A stretch of DNA of 64,000 nt, from positions 1,566,268-1,630,267 of the forward strand of contig BCJX01000003.1 in the NCBI GenBank assembly GCA_001600415.1, written 5' to 3'. The DNA comes from Pascua guehoae (Eukaryota; Basidiomycota; Tremellomycetes; Trichosporonales; Trichosporonaceae). Below are positions 47,523-59,100 of this stretch, piece after piece (the first letter of the stretch is position 1; each line of letters opens with the position of its first letter). A program made the position numbers and the translations under genes. The notes under the pieces were generated by a model. The model was not told the DNA's origin. It saw only the letters and a program-made list of their open reading frames with translations, and made no database searches.

Positions 47523-48600
47523 CTACTCCATCGCCTCGGCATACTTGTCGAGCGGAATGTGCCCAATGTACCCGCGGCTGCCGTCAGTTATCGCTCGTAC
47601 GGTCTTCAAAAGGCCCCAAGGTGCCCAGCGGACCTCCTCCTCTCCTCAGACCTCTCTACTCTGCTCAGAACTCGAGAACAGACTCTCCAGACTCACTCTC
47701 CAAAACCGCCGATGTAATACAAGTCGACCGGGACTAGGACGCTCCAGAAGGACTTGTGGGCGCCGCGATCGTCGCCAGGGAGCCACCAGCTCGCGTCGGG
47801 GTGGTACTTGACGTAGCACTCGCCGATACGCTTCGCCTCTTCGTCGGAGATGTCGTCGAGGATCGTCATGTTCTGTCAGTGAGCAGTGAACGGTTTGGGA
47901 GTCGTGGAAGCTTGGTATTAGGACTGGGGTAGGGAGAGACCGAGGAGATGAAGGAGGGGAGGAGGAGGTAGGGGGAGGGGGGATGGTTTTCCGCCACGCC
48001 GCACCCATCCTGCCACTTACGCCAGTAAACGCCACACGGGGGAGGTCATACTCGCCGCGCCCGCCGCGCTTCTCAAGCGGCGTCGCAAGGGCGTACGACA
48101 CGCGCCCGCCGTTGGCCTTGATGTTGCGCGACGTCTGGGAGATGGGCATCGTGATGAACGTGAGTCCGCCGTTAGGGTGGCAGGGGGCGTCTGGCCGTGA
48201 GCAAAAGCTGGTACCTAGTAGACGTACGAGACTGGTAAACCCCAAGGAGGGCGTGGTTAGTATTCCGTCTTCAAGTGTTCAGTGGTCTCACCTCCATCAG
48301 CGCAAAGGGGTAGCCTGCGGTTAGCCTCGACACGCTCGACCCGCCTCGACGCCGGGCTCACCGTCGTTGGCGCTGCCTTCGGGGAAGATGGTCCCCATCG
48401 TGCCCGTCGTCACCGTCTTGGCGAGGTGCGCGACGCTCGCGACTGTCGTCAGTGGTATTCCGAGGCGGGTACATACCGGCCTCCTCGGGGGTCTCGCGGT
48501 GGGGGCGGTCCATGCTGACGGCCCCCATGGGCGTCTGGGGGATCTCGACCTGGATCGGGGTCGCGAGCGCGCTGGCGGCGAGCAGGAGGGCGGCGTACAT
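47523..48600 (-). CDS. Secreted CREG-like protein (flavin reductase-like split-barrel fold)
   Basis: Model: 48477-48600, 48362-48442, 48292-48314, a 4-nt microexon 48228-48231, 48021-48190, 47697-47872, 47523-47577; 210 residues, in frame. The N-terminus MYAALLLAASALATP is a signal peptide. CREG hallmarks are TTGTMGTIFPEG, GYPFALME, APCHPNGGLTFITMPISQTS and GDDRGAHKSFWSVLVPVDLYYIGGFGDRGYIG. CREG proteins have a pyridoxamine-phosphate-oxidase-like fold but usually lack the enzyme activity, and are secreted or endolysosomal. The microexon is inferred, because only it restores frame between FALME and APCHP. Without it the 48191-48291 region has no consistent model. Confidence 0.82.
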
Positions 48601-49451
48601 GGTCGAATAAAGTTGGAAACGGGGATGAGCTAGTGGATGAATGAACGGAAAAGATGGGTGGGTGGGCCGACGAAATACAGTGGGTGAGAGCCGGTGGTTG
48701 GTGGGGCCTGGGGGGACCTGGGGCCCAGGGCGGATTCTTATCAGATTAATGCCACGGACGCCACCAGACACGGCGCTCGGCCGATACCAGGCCTTGGCGA
48801 AACTTGGCACCTGCGGCCGGCACGATCGGAATGTCTCGTCTGCAACTGCACACGGACACAACTGGAGTACCATCCACAGGGAGGTCGGAAATGCCTGTGG
48901 TATGCGATTCAGGTTGATGATGTACATCCGCCACGCCGATTGGCTCTGGCCCATCGCTGTCGGCTCCCGTTTTACATGACTGGCCCTGGGTACGGACCAT
49001 AACGAGGGCGTTGAGGGCGTTGTCTTGCAAGTCTTGGCTGCGCAGTGGTTTGCCCGCGGCGAGACTCTCCGGCCTCGTACCTTAAACCTCGAGCCCAGTG
49101 GTGTACCTGCAAGCGCCTTTGAAGGATCGATCCTGTCTTGCACCTGACCTCGTCGTCTGCTCGGGATCGACTGCACGAGACATTCCTGTCTCGTACCGAG
49201 GACGACGCGACGGCGGCCGGGTTCACCTAGCCTCTCGGGCGAAGGCTACCCGATGTACCGATGTGCCTGCGTATCCACCACCAAACGTGTCCTCGACACA
49301 AATGCTCATCATCAAACGTACACGATCCAAAACTCGATAGCATCTATATTATTCTCGATACAGTAGTGGTCCTCCAGACATCTCCGACTGCCATCATGCA
49401 CCCCACTCTACACCCCCGACTCGTCACTACCCTCCCCCCATCGCTGTCAAC
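48601..49451. other. Intergenic region
   Basis: 850 bp between tandem minus-strand genes. No supported features. Confidence 0.4.
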
Positions 49452-50718
49452 CTAGAGCTGGCCCTGCTCGAGCTCCCCCGCTAGCCGCTGCTGGAGCAGA
49501 TGCGTCGCCTCTGGTGCTGGGTCCGCGGCAGAGTACGCCGGCAACCCCTCCTCTCGTGGGCGGACTGTAAACTGTGGCCGCTCGTCCTCGGGCGCCCCCA
49601 ATTGGCGGTGCAGAGCAGCGACGCCCACCTTGTCCTTGCCAAATACAGATGCACCGGGGACAGTCTCGACAAACGCGTCGGGCACGGGTGGGAGCGGCTT
49701 GGTACGTGTCGGCGACGGCAGGGCGCCCTGCTCCAGTAGACGGGCCTCACGCTTCTCGGCGAGATATACCACCATGGCGACGCCGGCCTCTTCGCGCCGC
49801 CCCTGCTGGTCGTAATTGCCCATCCCGGGGACGCAGAGGTAGGCGCGTGTCTCGTCAAAGACGCGGTTGTAGCTTGGGTCTGCGAGCTGGTTGTGTCAGT
49901 GGTGCCAATCGTGGAATAGGTCAGGGCCACTGATGGAGTGGTAATGGGTCGGACGGAGTGGGAATGCCAGCTTGAGAATACATGGTACGAGGTTGCTTGT
50001 GGGGTGCATCGTGTCTGGATGAGACCAGGCAAGTGGCGAGTTCCAAGTGACCATGGCGACAAGATGGCACCCACGCGAGTACACTGCAACTCACCTCACT
50101 CTCGAGCTTGTTAATCTTGTCCACAATCTCCGCCTCGTAGCGCCTATGCCGCTCCTTGGCTGCAATGTAGCCCATTAAGACAATGAAGCGGTACCTGCAT
50201 GTGTCAGAACCGGGGTTGCCTGGGCCAAGTGACCATCGGCACCGGCTGTGAGCCGGCTCGACTCACTTGTGTGCACAGTCGCACAGCGCGACAGACGCAT
50301 CGCACGAGCACATTTCCTCGAGCTGGTGCTTGTCACCCAGGGCCGCAATGACTGCCTTGACCGTGCGCAGGTCTGGGAGCCGCTCGGGCTGGGTGTGAGT
50401 GAGTCTCTACATTCATGCAAGATTGTACCCTCTACCGTACACAGAGACAGCAATCTCGTCATTCGAGATTGTGCCGTATACCGTACACAGACGACAATCT
50501 CGACGCCACCGCCACTGGGAAACACTGTGGCACATGCGGGGGTGACTTACCATATCGGACGGCTCATATGGCACCTGTGCAAACCGCCGCTCCTGGTCGG
50601 CGGCGTAGGCTAGTCCGAGCGAAGTGCGCGTGCCGCGGTGCAGCGCTTCCACGGGGACGGGGGCAATGGGGAGGTCGTGCTCTAGGTCATGGTCGATTCG
50701 TTGGTTCTTGGAAAACAT
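49452..50718 (-). CDS. Hypothetical protein with Cys-rich motif
   Basis: Exons 50551-50718, 50267-50388, 50095-50194, 49452-49886; 274 residues, all junctions canonical and in phase. The N-terminus is hydrophilic (MFSKNQRIDHDLEHDLPIAP). The middle has PERLPDLRTVKAVIAALGDKH, the cysteine cluster CSCDASVALCDCAH, then a helix MGYIAAKERHRRYEAEIVDKINKLESE. The C-terminal part (ADPSYNRVFDETRAYL) is followed by a Pro-rich disordered tail. The spacing C-x-C-x7-C-x-C could bind a metal, but I know no family with it. No membrane segment. Function unknown. Confidence 0.78.
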
Positions 50719-51557
50719 GGTGGGTATAGTGGGTGATGGTGTGGAGACTAGTTTAAATCCCATCTAATGTAGTCGACTTATCGTGGTCGTGGTCTTGGAC
50801 ACAGGATGGCATGCACGGGTGGTTAGTTTCTGGGCAGTGTTGTTGCACAGTTTGCACAGTTTGCATGGTTGCACCGCATGCGTTGGTCGCCGTGGGTTGC
50901 TTGAGGCAAGATGACGAGCGATAATTAATGACGTACACAGCGGTGGTTATCCAGCCAGCAGCCAGAGCAGGAGGCATGCATTAATTGCAATAATGCATGT
51001 CAGAGTGCCGTGGGAAGTCGAGAATGCGCAGGTTGCCCCCCCCGACTGTTGCGCAGCGAGCCACAACATGCAGCCACGACACTAACAACGGGGGAAGGCA
51101 CAGCATCAGCACCCAGCCGTCTTGCTGCCACAAATGCTTAGAGCTTGGTCGATCGGTCGAGCTTGCTTGCACCCTGGGCCTCCTATGGCCTATGGCCTCC
51201 TAGGCCCTTGACGCTTGCGTACGCTTGACGCTTGACACCTTGGCATGCAAAGTGTCAGCCTCCGTCACCCACGTGGAAATACTCCCGCCTCCAAGCTGCT
51301 TCCATTTCCGCCACATGCAGTGGACCACAGTGTGACCCAGTTGAAATGCCGCCAAACGCCGAAGAGAAATTACGACGGAACCAAAATTGCCTGCGTTTCG
51401 GTGGCCGGCCAGGGCGCAGGCGACTCGCTGGGCGGCTGGGCGAGAGTGTGGGTGAGACTGGGCGGCGGTGTCTGGGGGGTGGGTTGGTTGCACTTCGTTG
51501 GTAGCGACACAAACCTACTGGATCTCCTCTCATCCCGCAAGAAAAGTGACGACCACC
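50719..51557. promoter_or_regulatory. Divergent promoter region, unknown gene / RPS24
   Basis: 840 bp. An AT-rich patch with taattaatga at 50921-50932 and caattaatgc-type palindromic words at 50976-50999. No coding exon supported. Confidence 0.4.
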
Positions 51558-52585
51558 ATGGTAAGTCGCGGCGGCCGACACCTACCAGCGGACAACGACG
51601 ACGACGACGGCAGCAGCGACAGCGACTGAGCGCGACACGCGGGCACGGTTGGCGCAGCGTGCGAGAGCGGGGAGGCGGTGGTGGACAAGGGGGGCAGAGT
51701 GTTGGAGGGTGCTCGTGTGGATGTTGAACAAGTCGGGGAGGAAGATTTGAGATGGGGCGAGGGGGTGGAGAGAGAGGGTGTTGTCGCCGCCGCCGCTGCT
51801 ACCGCCGTCGAGCTGTCGTTGTCCCGCCAATCGTCTCTGGCACACTTGCTGGCATGCCAGAAATTGGAATCTGTCCCACTCACACCTGCAGGACCCCAAC
51901 GGCGCCGTCTCCCTTCGCACTTCGAAGTTCATTACGAACCGCCTGCTTAACCGCAAGCAGTTCGTGGTCACGATCACCCACCCCACTCGCGCCAACCTCT
52001 CGCGCACCGAGGTTGCCGAGCGCCTCGCTCAGCTGTACAAGGCTGAGAAGGAGCAGGTTGTCGTCTTCGGCCTCCGCACCAAGTTCGGTGGTGGTGTCAC
52101 CCAGGGCTTTGGTCTCGTCTACGACGACGAGGAGAGCCAGAAGAAGTTCGAGCCCAAGTACCGCCTCGTCCGCAACGGCCTTGCCACCAAGGTCGAGAAG
52201 GCTGGGTGAGTCGAGTCGGAGAGAGAGACGGCAGGTGGCACAAGACTGCATGTCTACCTGCCTCGTCTACTCTCCCGCGTTGGTAGCAACGGCGGCATGA
52301 TGACTGACCCCCGCAGCCGCAAGCTCAGGAAGGAGCGCAAGAACCGCATGAAGAAGACCCGCGGCACGAAGAAGTCGAAGGCCGGTGACGGTGAGTATCT
52401 GCTGTTGGGCGCGGCTTGCGTTTGGTGCTGCACGGTGGTGCTATTCTGGATTGCCTGGCTTCAGAGCATTGCCTCTCTGCAGAACAATCTACCCATGCTC
52501 CTCATCATTCCCACTCCCGCCCAACACTACAATCCAATCCCACTCCATGCCCAGTACTGACTCCCCTCCAGCCAAGAAGAAGTAA
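51558..52585 (+). CDS. RPS24: 40S ribosomal protein eS24
   Basis: Exons 51558-51560, 51892-52205, 52317-52390, 52572-52585; 134 residues, the family length. Exon 1 is only the ATG, directly followed by donor GTAAGT. The protein reads [44 protein letters not shown] and [10 protein letters not shown], and the basic end [14 protein letters not shown], all typical of eS24. It is a component of the cytosolic small subunit needed for pre-rRNA processing. Three introns (331, 111, 181 nt) fit the intron-rich habit of ribosomal protein genes in fungi. I looked for a C/D snoRNA in them and saw none. Confidence 0.97.
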
Positions 52586-53471
52586 AAAGCTAGCACCTAG
52601 CCCTCCTTCTTATTTCCTCGGGTCCCGCTTCGGTCACGTCGGCATCGTGGTCGACACTCGCATACTCTCACGAGATGTATCCCTTGCACTAGCAACCCCA
52701 AAACGCATATGTCTTTTATTTGCGCATTGGGGCGGAAATGGCCCTCGAGCGGCGAGAGCAAAGGTGCCTTTAGCGTGTGTGCCAGGTTACTGATCGAGAC
52801 GTGGCCGTTCGGAGCAGGTTGAGGGAGGGGTGGTCGTGTTTGCACTGGAAGACTTGCAGCATTGGCCTTGGCTGGATGTCGCGAGATGTTTGCGATTGGA
52901 GACGTGTCCAACTTTGTGTCAGTTTTTCGTTGTGGCTGTCGGCTTGTTGGTTGTTGTGGCCGATCGACTCCTGCGTTCTCGTGCCGTTTCTGTGACTCCG
53001 CGTTCTCGTGCCGTTTCTGTGGCTCGAGTGATCCTCGAGTTGCCTTGGTCCACACCACTCATCCACTCTTTCTCTCATTACCAACCCCTCATTGAGGTTT
53101 CAACACACCCTGCGCTACACCGCGCCGCGCAAGGCATAATCACTGAGGTTACATCCCTGTCGCCACCTGAGCAAGTGTCGTACCCTTTATGTGGGCGTTT
53201 GATTGCCTTCCGCATGTTATTTGTCGTGCATTATTGGCATACCATAACATACAAGCTCTGTCGTACCAGTCTTGCTGGCCCCGTAGAGCTGTTCTCTGTA
53301 TACTTGGCAGCAGCACTGCGTTGCCAGTGACATCCCATGGTGGTTGTGCTCCACCTTTGCCTGTTGACGCGACCACTTGCCTTCCCTGGCACACAGTCTC
53401 TGACAATCGCGGTCCGAGTTGCCCTGGATGCTACATCGTACAATGGTATGGTATCACTCAATGACTTTCCC
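52586..53471. other. Convergent region RPS24 / haspin
   Basis: 886 bp. It contains an imperfect direct repeat ccgtttctgtg...tcgtgccg at 52981-53022. No gene supported. Confidence 0.4.
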
Positions 53472-55819
53472 CTACGCGACCCACCCCTTCCCACGCCCCC
53501 ATGCCATGACGTCCTCGGCCGACTCGAGCCTCGCAATAGCACTCGTGCCCCTCGTTGCGCGCGCGCGGGATCGAGGCGCGTCTTGCCCACTGGGACCGAG
53601 GGCGAGTGCGCTCTCGACATCGTTGAGCATCGCCCACGCCGCCTCGGCGCGTGCGCGCACAGCCTCCTTGGCGGCCGCCGCTGCAGCTGCCTTGCCTCCA
53701 GGCTTTGCTGTGCGGGTTCTGGTTCTGACCACCCCCGCTGCTGCGGCGCCGCGGGTGCTCATTCGGCGGGCGAGTCCGGGGCCGGCCATGCTTTCACGGC
53801 GCGCATACGGTTTACGCAGGCTCGGTGTCGCTCGGAGCAGGCGGCGGACGAGATACTGGAGCCACAGAACGTTGGTGCCCGGGTGGAAGGCTGCCCAGAC
53901 TTCGGGGTTGTCCTCGTCATAGTCGCTGTCCTCGTCACTGTCGTAGTCGCTATCCTCATCGCTGCTCCTCGTACTGCTGGTGGCGCCATTGACGAGCCGA
54001 CGCATAGCGCGGTATACATCCCACTGGTCGCCGACGCCGTCGTACACGTCGGCCTGGGGTGGTGTGCTCCTCACACCACCGGGCACCTCGAGACGCGAGA
54101 GGCCAAAGTCGATTACAGTAGCGCGGACCGCCGTGGCGTCCGTGTCGAGATAGTTGTCGACTGGGCCCAGTGTCCCTTCGAGTTCGACTGGTGCGACGAG
54201 AATCTGCCCCTCGTGCAGGTCACGGTGCTGCCTGTCAGCAAACGGACATTGTGGCCATGTGCGTGCCCACCTCAAAGCTGGTCCACTGCTCCGCGCGCGC
54301 GAGAGCGTCGGCCACCTGCCAGAACACTGATGCCGCCTGCACCCAACCGCGCACGCCCTCAAACTGAAACTTCTCGAGGTCCACGCCGCCGTCACGCAAT
54401 GCGATGAGCACGTATTCCTGCGACGCAGAGAAGACGTCTGTTGTTAGCGGGTTGCTTCGGATATGCATGTACCTGGCCGAATGCTCTCGGACCCTTGCTC
54501 CTCCTTGTATCGGTCCCACTCTGCCATGAGTCTCTCGGGGTACGCTCCATGGACGACGAATGCACTGCTTGTTAGCTAGGCCTACCGCAGTGTCGACATA
54601 CCCGACAAAGTCGACGAATCCTCCGCCGGGGACCTCGGCCATCCGCTTGGTAATCTCAATCTCTCGCAACACGTCAAGAATCTCCGAGCACTCGGGCACG
54701 TCAAAGGTTAACTTTTTGGGCCGGATCCTGTTCGGGCCCGCAAGAGGGATAATCTTGAGGATGACCGGATCAGAGTCTCCATCGGCCGAGACGCTGAAGA
54801 CCTCCGAGTAGGATGCCTCGCCAATCTTGTGTACGATGGACGCTGTGGCAGGCAGTACGGGGGCGAACTCGGGCGACGTAAAGATGCTGTCAAAGGAGAG
54901 GGGTTCCGATGAGTTGCAGGTGGCCAGGAGCTGAGCTAGTTGGGCTGTGCGCTGTTGCGTTCGAGTCATCAAGGGGCGGGCAGGCTTGTCCTCCTTTTTA
55001 CTCCTCTTGTCGTTTTCCCGCTGGTCCTCCCTCCTCTCCGCTTCTGCCTTGTCCTTCTTGTACCTCTTTGAATTCTGTGTATCGTTGTGGCGCAGGTCGT
55101 CGTTAGACCTCTTCTTCTCAAGCGTTAACCTCGCCAGCCGTTTCGCCAAGCCTACGCCCGCCCCATCCGCTACCCCACGCAATGGCGACGGGGCTGCCAC
55201 ATCACGAAGTTCACGTCCCCGTGCCGAATTGACCCTGCTTCGAGGTGGTGTTGATAGTGGTGAACGAGGAATGACAGTCTTGCCTGGGCGGCTGGCCAGG
55301 TGCTGGCGGGGGACGACATTTTCTTCGGGTGTCACTGAACGTGTTTTGCGGGTTGGTTGGGCAGGTTGAGTGGACTTGAGAAGAGGAGCTTTGGCCGGCT
55401 TTGAAGACTTGATAGAAGCATCAGAGATCCCCGCCGTAGACTTCCTCTTGGGAATGACGACTTCAACCCTGCGCTTCGCCTGTAGAGGCTGGCGCTTGAC
55501 AGGCGGCGATGTCGATGATGACCCGCCGACGAGTTCGGACTCGGTCTTGGCGTCCACAGCCCTGAGTGGCGAAGGCTGGTCGAGACTCAAGTCGGCATGC
55601 ACATTGATGATGCGCTGAGAAGGTAAGTTTAGCACATCGCTCAAACACCCACCGTTCGTTTGCTGCCATAGGTAGTGACCTGTGTGTGAGTGCATGCTCG
55701 TGCCCCAAGGATGCTGTGATGCGGTATGCGTACCTTCTTGGTCTGAAAGAAATCAGTCGCGTTAGCTATTGTCTAGAGGGGCGCCGCCTTGTACGCACCT
55801 TGGCCCCGAGGAGTGACAT
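53472..55819 (-). CDS. hrk1: Haspin-type histone H3 Thr3 kinase
   Basis: Exons 55799-55819, 55734-55742, 55653-55679, 54602-55614, 54473-54564, 54271-54437, 53472-54227; 694 residues. The N-terminus MSLLGAKTKK-VTTYGSKR is rejoined from three small exons. A basic/Ser-rich disordered region precedes the kinase domain: IGEASYSEVFSV, PVILKIIPL, the haspin insert FPEDQ-equivalent SQEYVLIALRDGGVDLEKF, the catalytic loop FEHRDLHEGQILV, VIDFGLSRLE, and the family signature NVLWLQYL near the end. Haspin phosphorylates H3T3 in mitosis, which recruits the chromosomal passenger complex. The loop has Gln where most kinases have the metal-binding Asn. An acidic Asp/Ser insert sits between VYRAMRRL and the HPGTNVLW motif. 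Confidence 0.93.
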
Positions 55820-56185
55820 GATGACCGGGGATGATCGTTCGTTATGACTGGCAAGAGAGATTGAGAATTAAGAAGGAATGAGGGGAAAGAGTGCGGTCCA
55901 AAGGGTTGAAAGTGAGGTGTTGGTGGTGGTCATGTTTGGTTCGTCACTGAGCGTCGTCACTGTGGGAATTTGCTTCCGCTCGCACCAACCCAACATTGCC
56001 ATCCCTGCCCTGGCGGGGGTTGTCATGTTTACCTCGTTTGTCCCTCTCCTCTCCTTCTTTCTTTCTCTCCAACCATCAAGACACACCCTCTCCGACCCCC
56101 TCTTCCCGCGCCCCATACTACTCCCAGGTCTGTCCATTACCTTCTATCCGCATCGTACCGTCCCGGTCATTGCCACTTCGCCAAC
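55820..56185. promoter_or_regulatory. Shared haspin / INCENP divergent promoter region
   Basis: 366 bp between the two start codons. The INCENP side is strongly C/T-rich (56041-56160), a common leader feature here. No well-known binding site stood out by eye. Confidence 0.6.
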
Positions 56186-59100
56186 ATGGCCACCGGCAAC
56201 CCCACAACATGGGGCACGTTTGGCGAGTACCGGTTCGACCTCACCGACAGGCTGCGCCAGGCCGCACAATCAAGTCTCGCCGAGCTCGAGGCCAGCATCA
56301 ATCGTGACGGCTACGACTGGCTCGACGACTATATTGACAACATCCAGGCTCAAGGCCGTCGGTGCGTATTTCTCTGTCTCTGTGTTTGTCCCCCAAATTG
56401 AACTGGCCCGATGTGATTCAGGGCCGCCCATCACGACATGACTGACTCTGCAGCGCTCCCATCGCCGAGCTCATCAAGACTCCCTCACGCACGGCCACGG
56501 CCAAGAAGACCCGTGCTGCTGCCAATGCAAGCAAGGCCCGCGCAGAGCAGGCGCTGAGGTTCAACCTTGCCCTCAGCCCACTGGCCGCAAAGTCGCCTGA
56601 GGTTAGTGCCCACCCATGTTTGTGTGTTAACTCCCAGGGTCGCCAGCCGTTCTCCCCCCTCCAGTCCCGTCTCTTGAACGCGATCCCCCAGTCTCCAACT
56701 CCCAAGTCTCCTGCCAACGGCAAAGGTGCTGCTGCAATTGTCAAAGACAAGGGCAAGGCACCTGCTACCAAACCCAAGCGCACCCGTCAAGCCAAGAATG
56801 TCAAGGTTGCAGACGTCGCCACGGGCGAAGCAAAGGCTTCGCCCTCGAAGGTTATGCGCGGTGTCGAGCCCATGCCCTCTGCTCCAGCTCCCAAGGAGAA
56901 GCCTGCGGTCCCGGTTCCGACTGTTGTCCTAAACAAACCCCTCCCGGATGTACCAGCCGACACCACGATGGAAGTGGATGCGGACCCCGAAATGGACGTC
57001 GACGTCGACGACGACGACGACGTACCAGAGTTTGAGACCGCCCCGCAGACACAGACCGACGACGAGCCTGAGTTTGAGACTGCTCCGCAGACACAAACCA
57101 CCGACATTGAGGACCGCCCAGAACCCGTGTCGCCCTCGCCGTCGCCCATGAAGGCTGCATACAGCCCGCACGTGAGCTCACCCCTTCGCCACACGGCTTC
57201 GCCCACCCGGGAAGCGGTGCCACTCATGGAAGTTACCACTCCCACGAAGGCTAGGTCACCTGCCAAGCCACAATCTCCTACCAAGGCCGCCTCTCCTGTC
57301 AAGTCTTCCTCGCCAGCAAAGGTCATGTGGGCTCCAACCCCGCCGAAGAAGTCGTCCCCAGTCAAGGCAACCTCCCCAACGGCGGCTGGCATCCTTGCCA
57401 GGTCACCCTCGCCTGTCAGGGCGCGTTCGCCAACCAAGATGTCGTCGCCGGTCAAGACCTCTCCAGTCAAGACGTCGCCGTTCAAGGCTTCTGTGGCCAA
57501 GACGAGCTCGCCGGTGAAGGAGAGCTCGCCTGTCAAGGAGAGCTCGCCCATCAAGGAGACGCCTGCTCCGACTGAGCCTATAATCCCTACTCGTCAGGTT
57601 CGGTCTTCCTGGCTCAGTCAAGCGCTGGGTTCCCGCACTGTGCCCATCAACATGCCCCGTCCTTCTGCCAGTACGCAGCAGGAGCAGGCTCTGCGCAAGA
57701 GCGTTGCTGTGGGCAAGCGCAAGTCGGAGGACGGCCCTGCAGGTGACGAGACCAAGACAGCCGACAAGGAGGGCAAGCGTCCCGACAAGGTGGCAAGATT
57801 CGACTCCGAAGCTACTGATGCTGTCTCTGGCAAGCCGGTGTCGCCCAGGCAGACTTCAGGTTCGCGTTCGGCGGCATCTGCCGCATCGCTCCCTGCGGCC
57901 ACAACTCTCAAGACCCCCAAGGCATCTCTTCCGCACCCAACAGCGACTTCAGTCCCGCAAGAGGCTCGCGACCGCCAGCGGACGAACGACAAGGTCGCAA
58001 AGAAGATTGACGAGATGCGTGAGCGTGCGGCAGCCAAGCCCTCTTCGCGGCCGCCTGTCGGTGCCGGCTTCCTTCGCGGCTTAGGCAACCTTGGCGCCGG
58101 CCTGTTTGGTGTGAACACTGCCGAGGACGAGGCTGCACGCCGTCGCCGTGAGGAAGAGGACCGGATGGCCCACCAGCTCGCAGAGCAAGAGCTGCAGCGT
58201 GTCATGCGCCACCTTACCGACGATGACAAGTCTGGTACCAAGGCAACTGCTATTTCTGCCGAGAAGGCCCAGGATGTGCCGGCCCTTGACCCTGCAACGG
58301 CCGATGCTGAGCCTCCGGCGTCTGAGCCAGTCAGCGTTCCGGATGACGAAGAGATGGACGCCGACACTGAAGACAATGACGAAGACGACGATGAAGACAA
58401 CATTGGCGACGTGGCGATTGTGGTGGACGACGACGACGAGGAGGATACCGAGGACGCTGTTGACGACTCGGTCTCGCTCCCTGAACTGCCGCCCTTGGAC
58501 TCGGAGTCGGAGATGGAGGTTGACGACGCTCCCACGTCCGCCCTCGGCCGTGCCGGTATTACCATCCTGGTTGATGAGTCTACTACACCAGCTGGCTCTC
58601 CCCCTAGCAAGAAGGGTAGGCCTCCTCCCCGCAAGGCGCCATCTCCTACACCCGCTCGCAAGGCTCCTTCCCGTGCCCCGTCTCGCCAGCCTTCTTCTAT
58701 GCTTTCGCCTCCTCGCGCCAAACCTGCGGCGACACCAGGACGCTTTGGTGCGCCTGTTCGTACCAAGGGTGCTGCGTCTCGCACGCCTACGGCGTCGTCT
58801 GTTAACGACGAAGACGAGGACGAGGAGCCTCGTGAGCTTCGTAGCAGGGCGGCTAGGACTGTAAGTCGATACACGTTGGTAGCGCTGACTTTAGCCCCGT
58901 TCCCGGATGGCGAGCACGGCCAGCACAGCAACCAGCGCTCTCAACGCCTCGACCATGTCGCAGACGAGCACAATCAGCCAAGCCGAGCGCATGGCGGCCA
59001 AGGCCCTCGGCGTCAAGACCCCTGGGGGCCCAGTCAAGAGCCTCAAGGCGTCCGCCCAGGCGAAGCGCCAGGAACAGGAGGCCGCTGAGCGCCGTCTCCA

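Noticed and set aside
52206..52316. Box C/D snoRNA in RPS24 intron
   Set aside because: A TGATGA word and a CTGA word are adjacent near the acceptor rather than separated by a guide; no terminal stem seen.
54581..54601. A 21-nt in-frame intron-like segment in haspin
   Set aside because: A 37-nt intron starting at the upstream GTATGT (54565-54601) gives the correct frame and the conserved haspin sequence FVDFVGAFVVHGAYP.
57618..58931. 437-residue open frame on the minus strand
   Set aside because: It is antisense to the INCENP coding region and is Ser/Ala-rich because INCENP is Asp/Glu/Pro-rich with G/C third positions. No domain, no splice structure.
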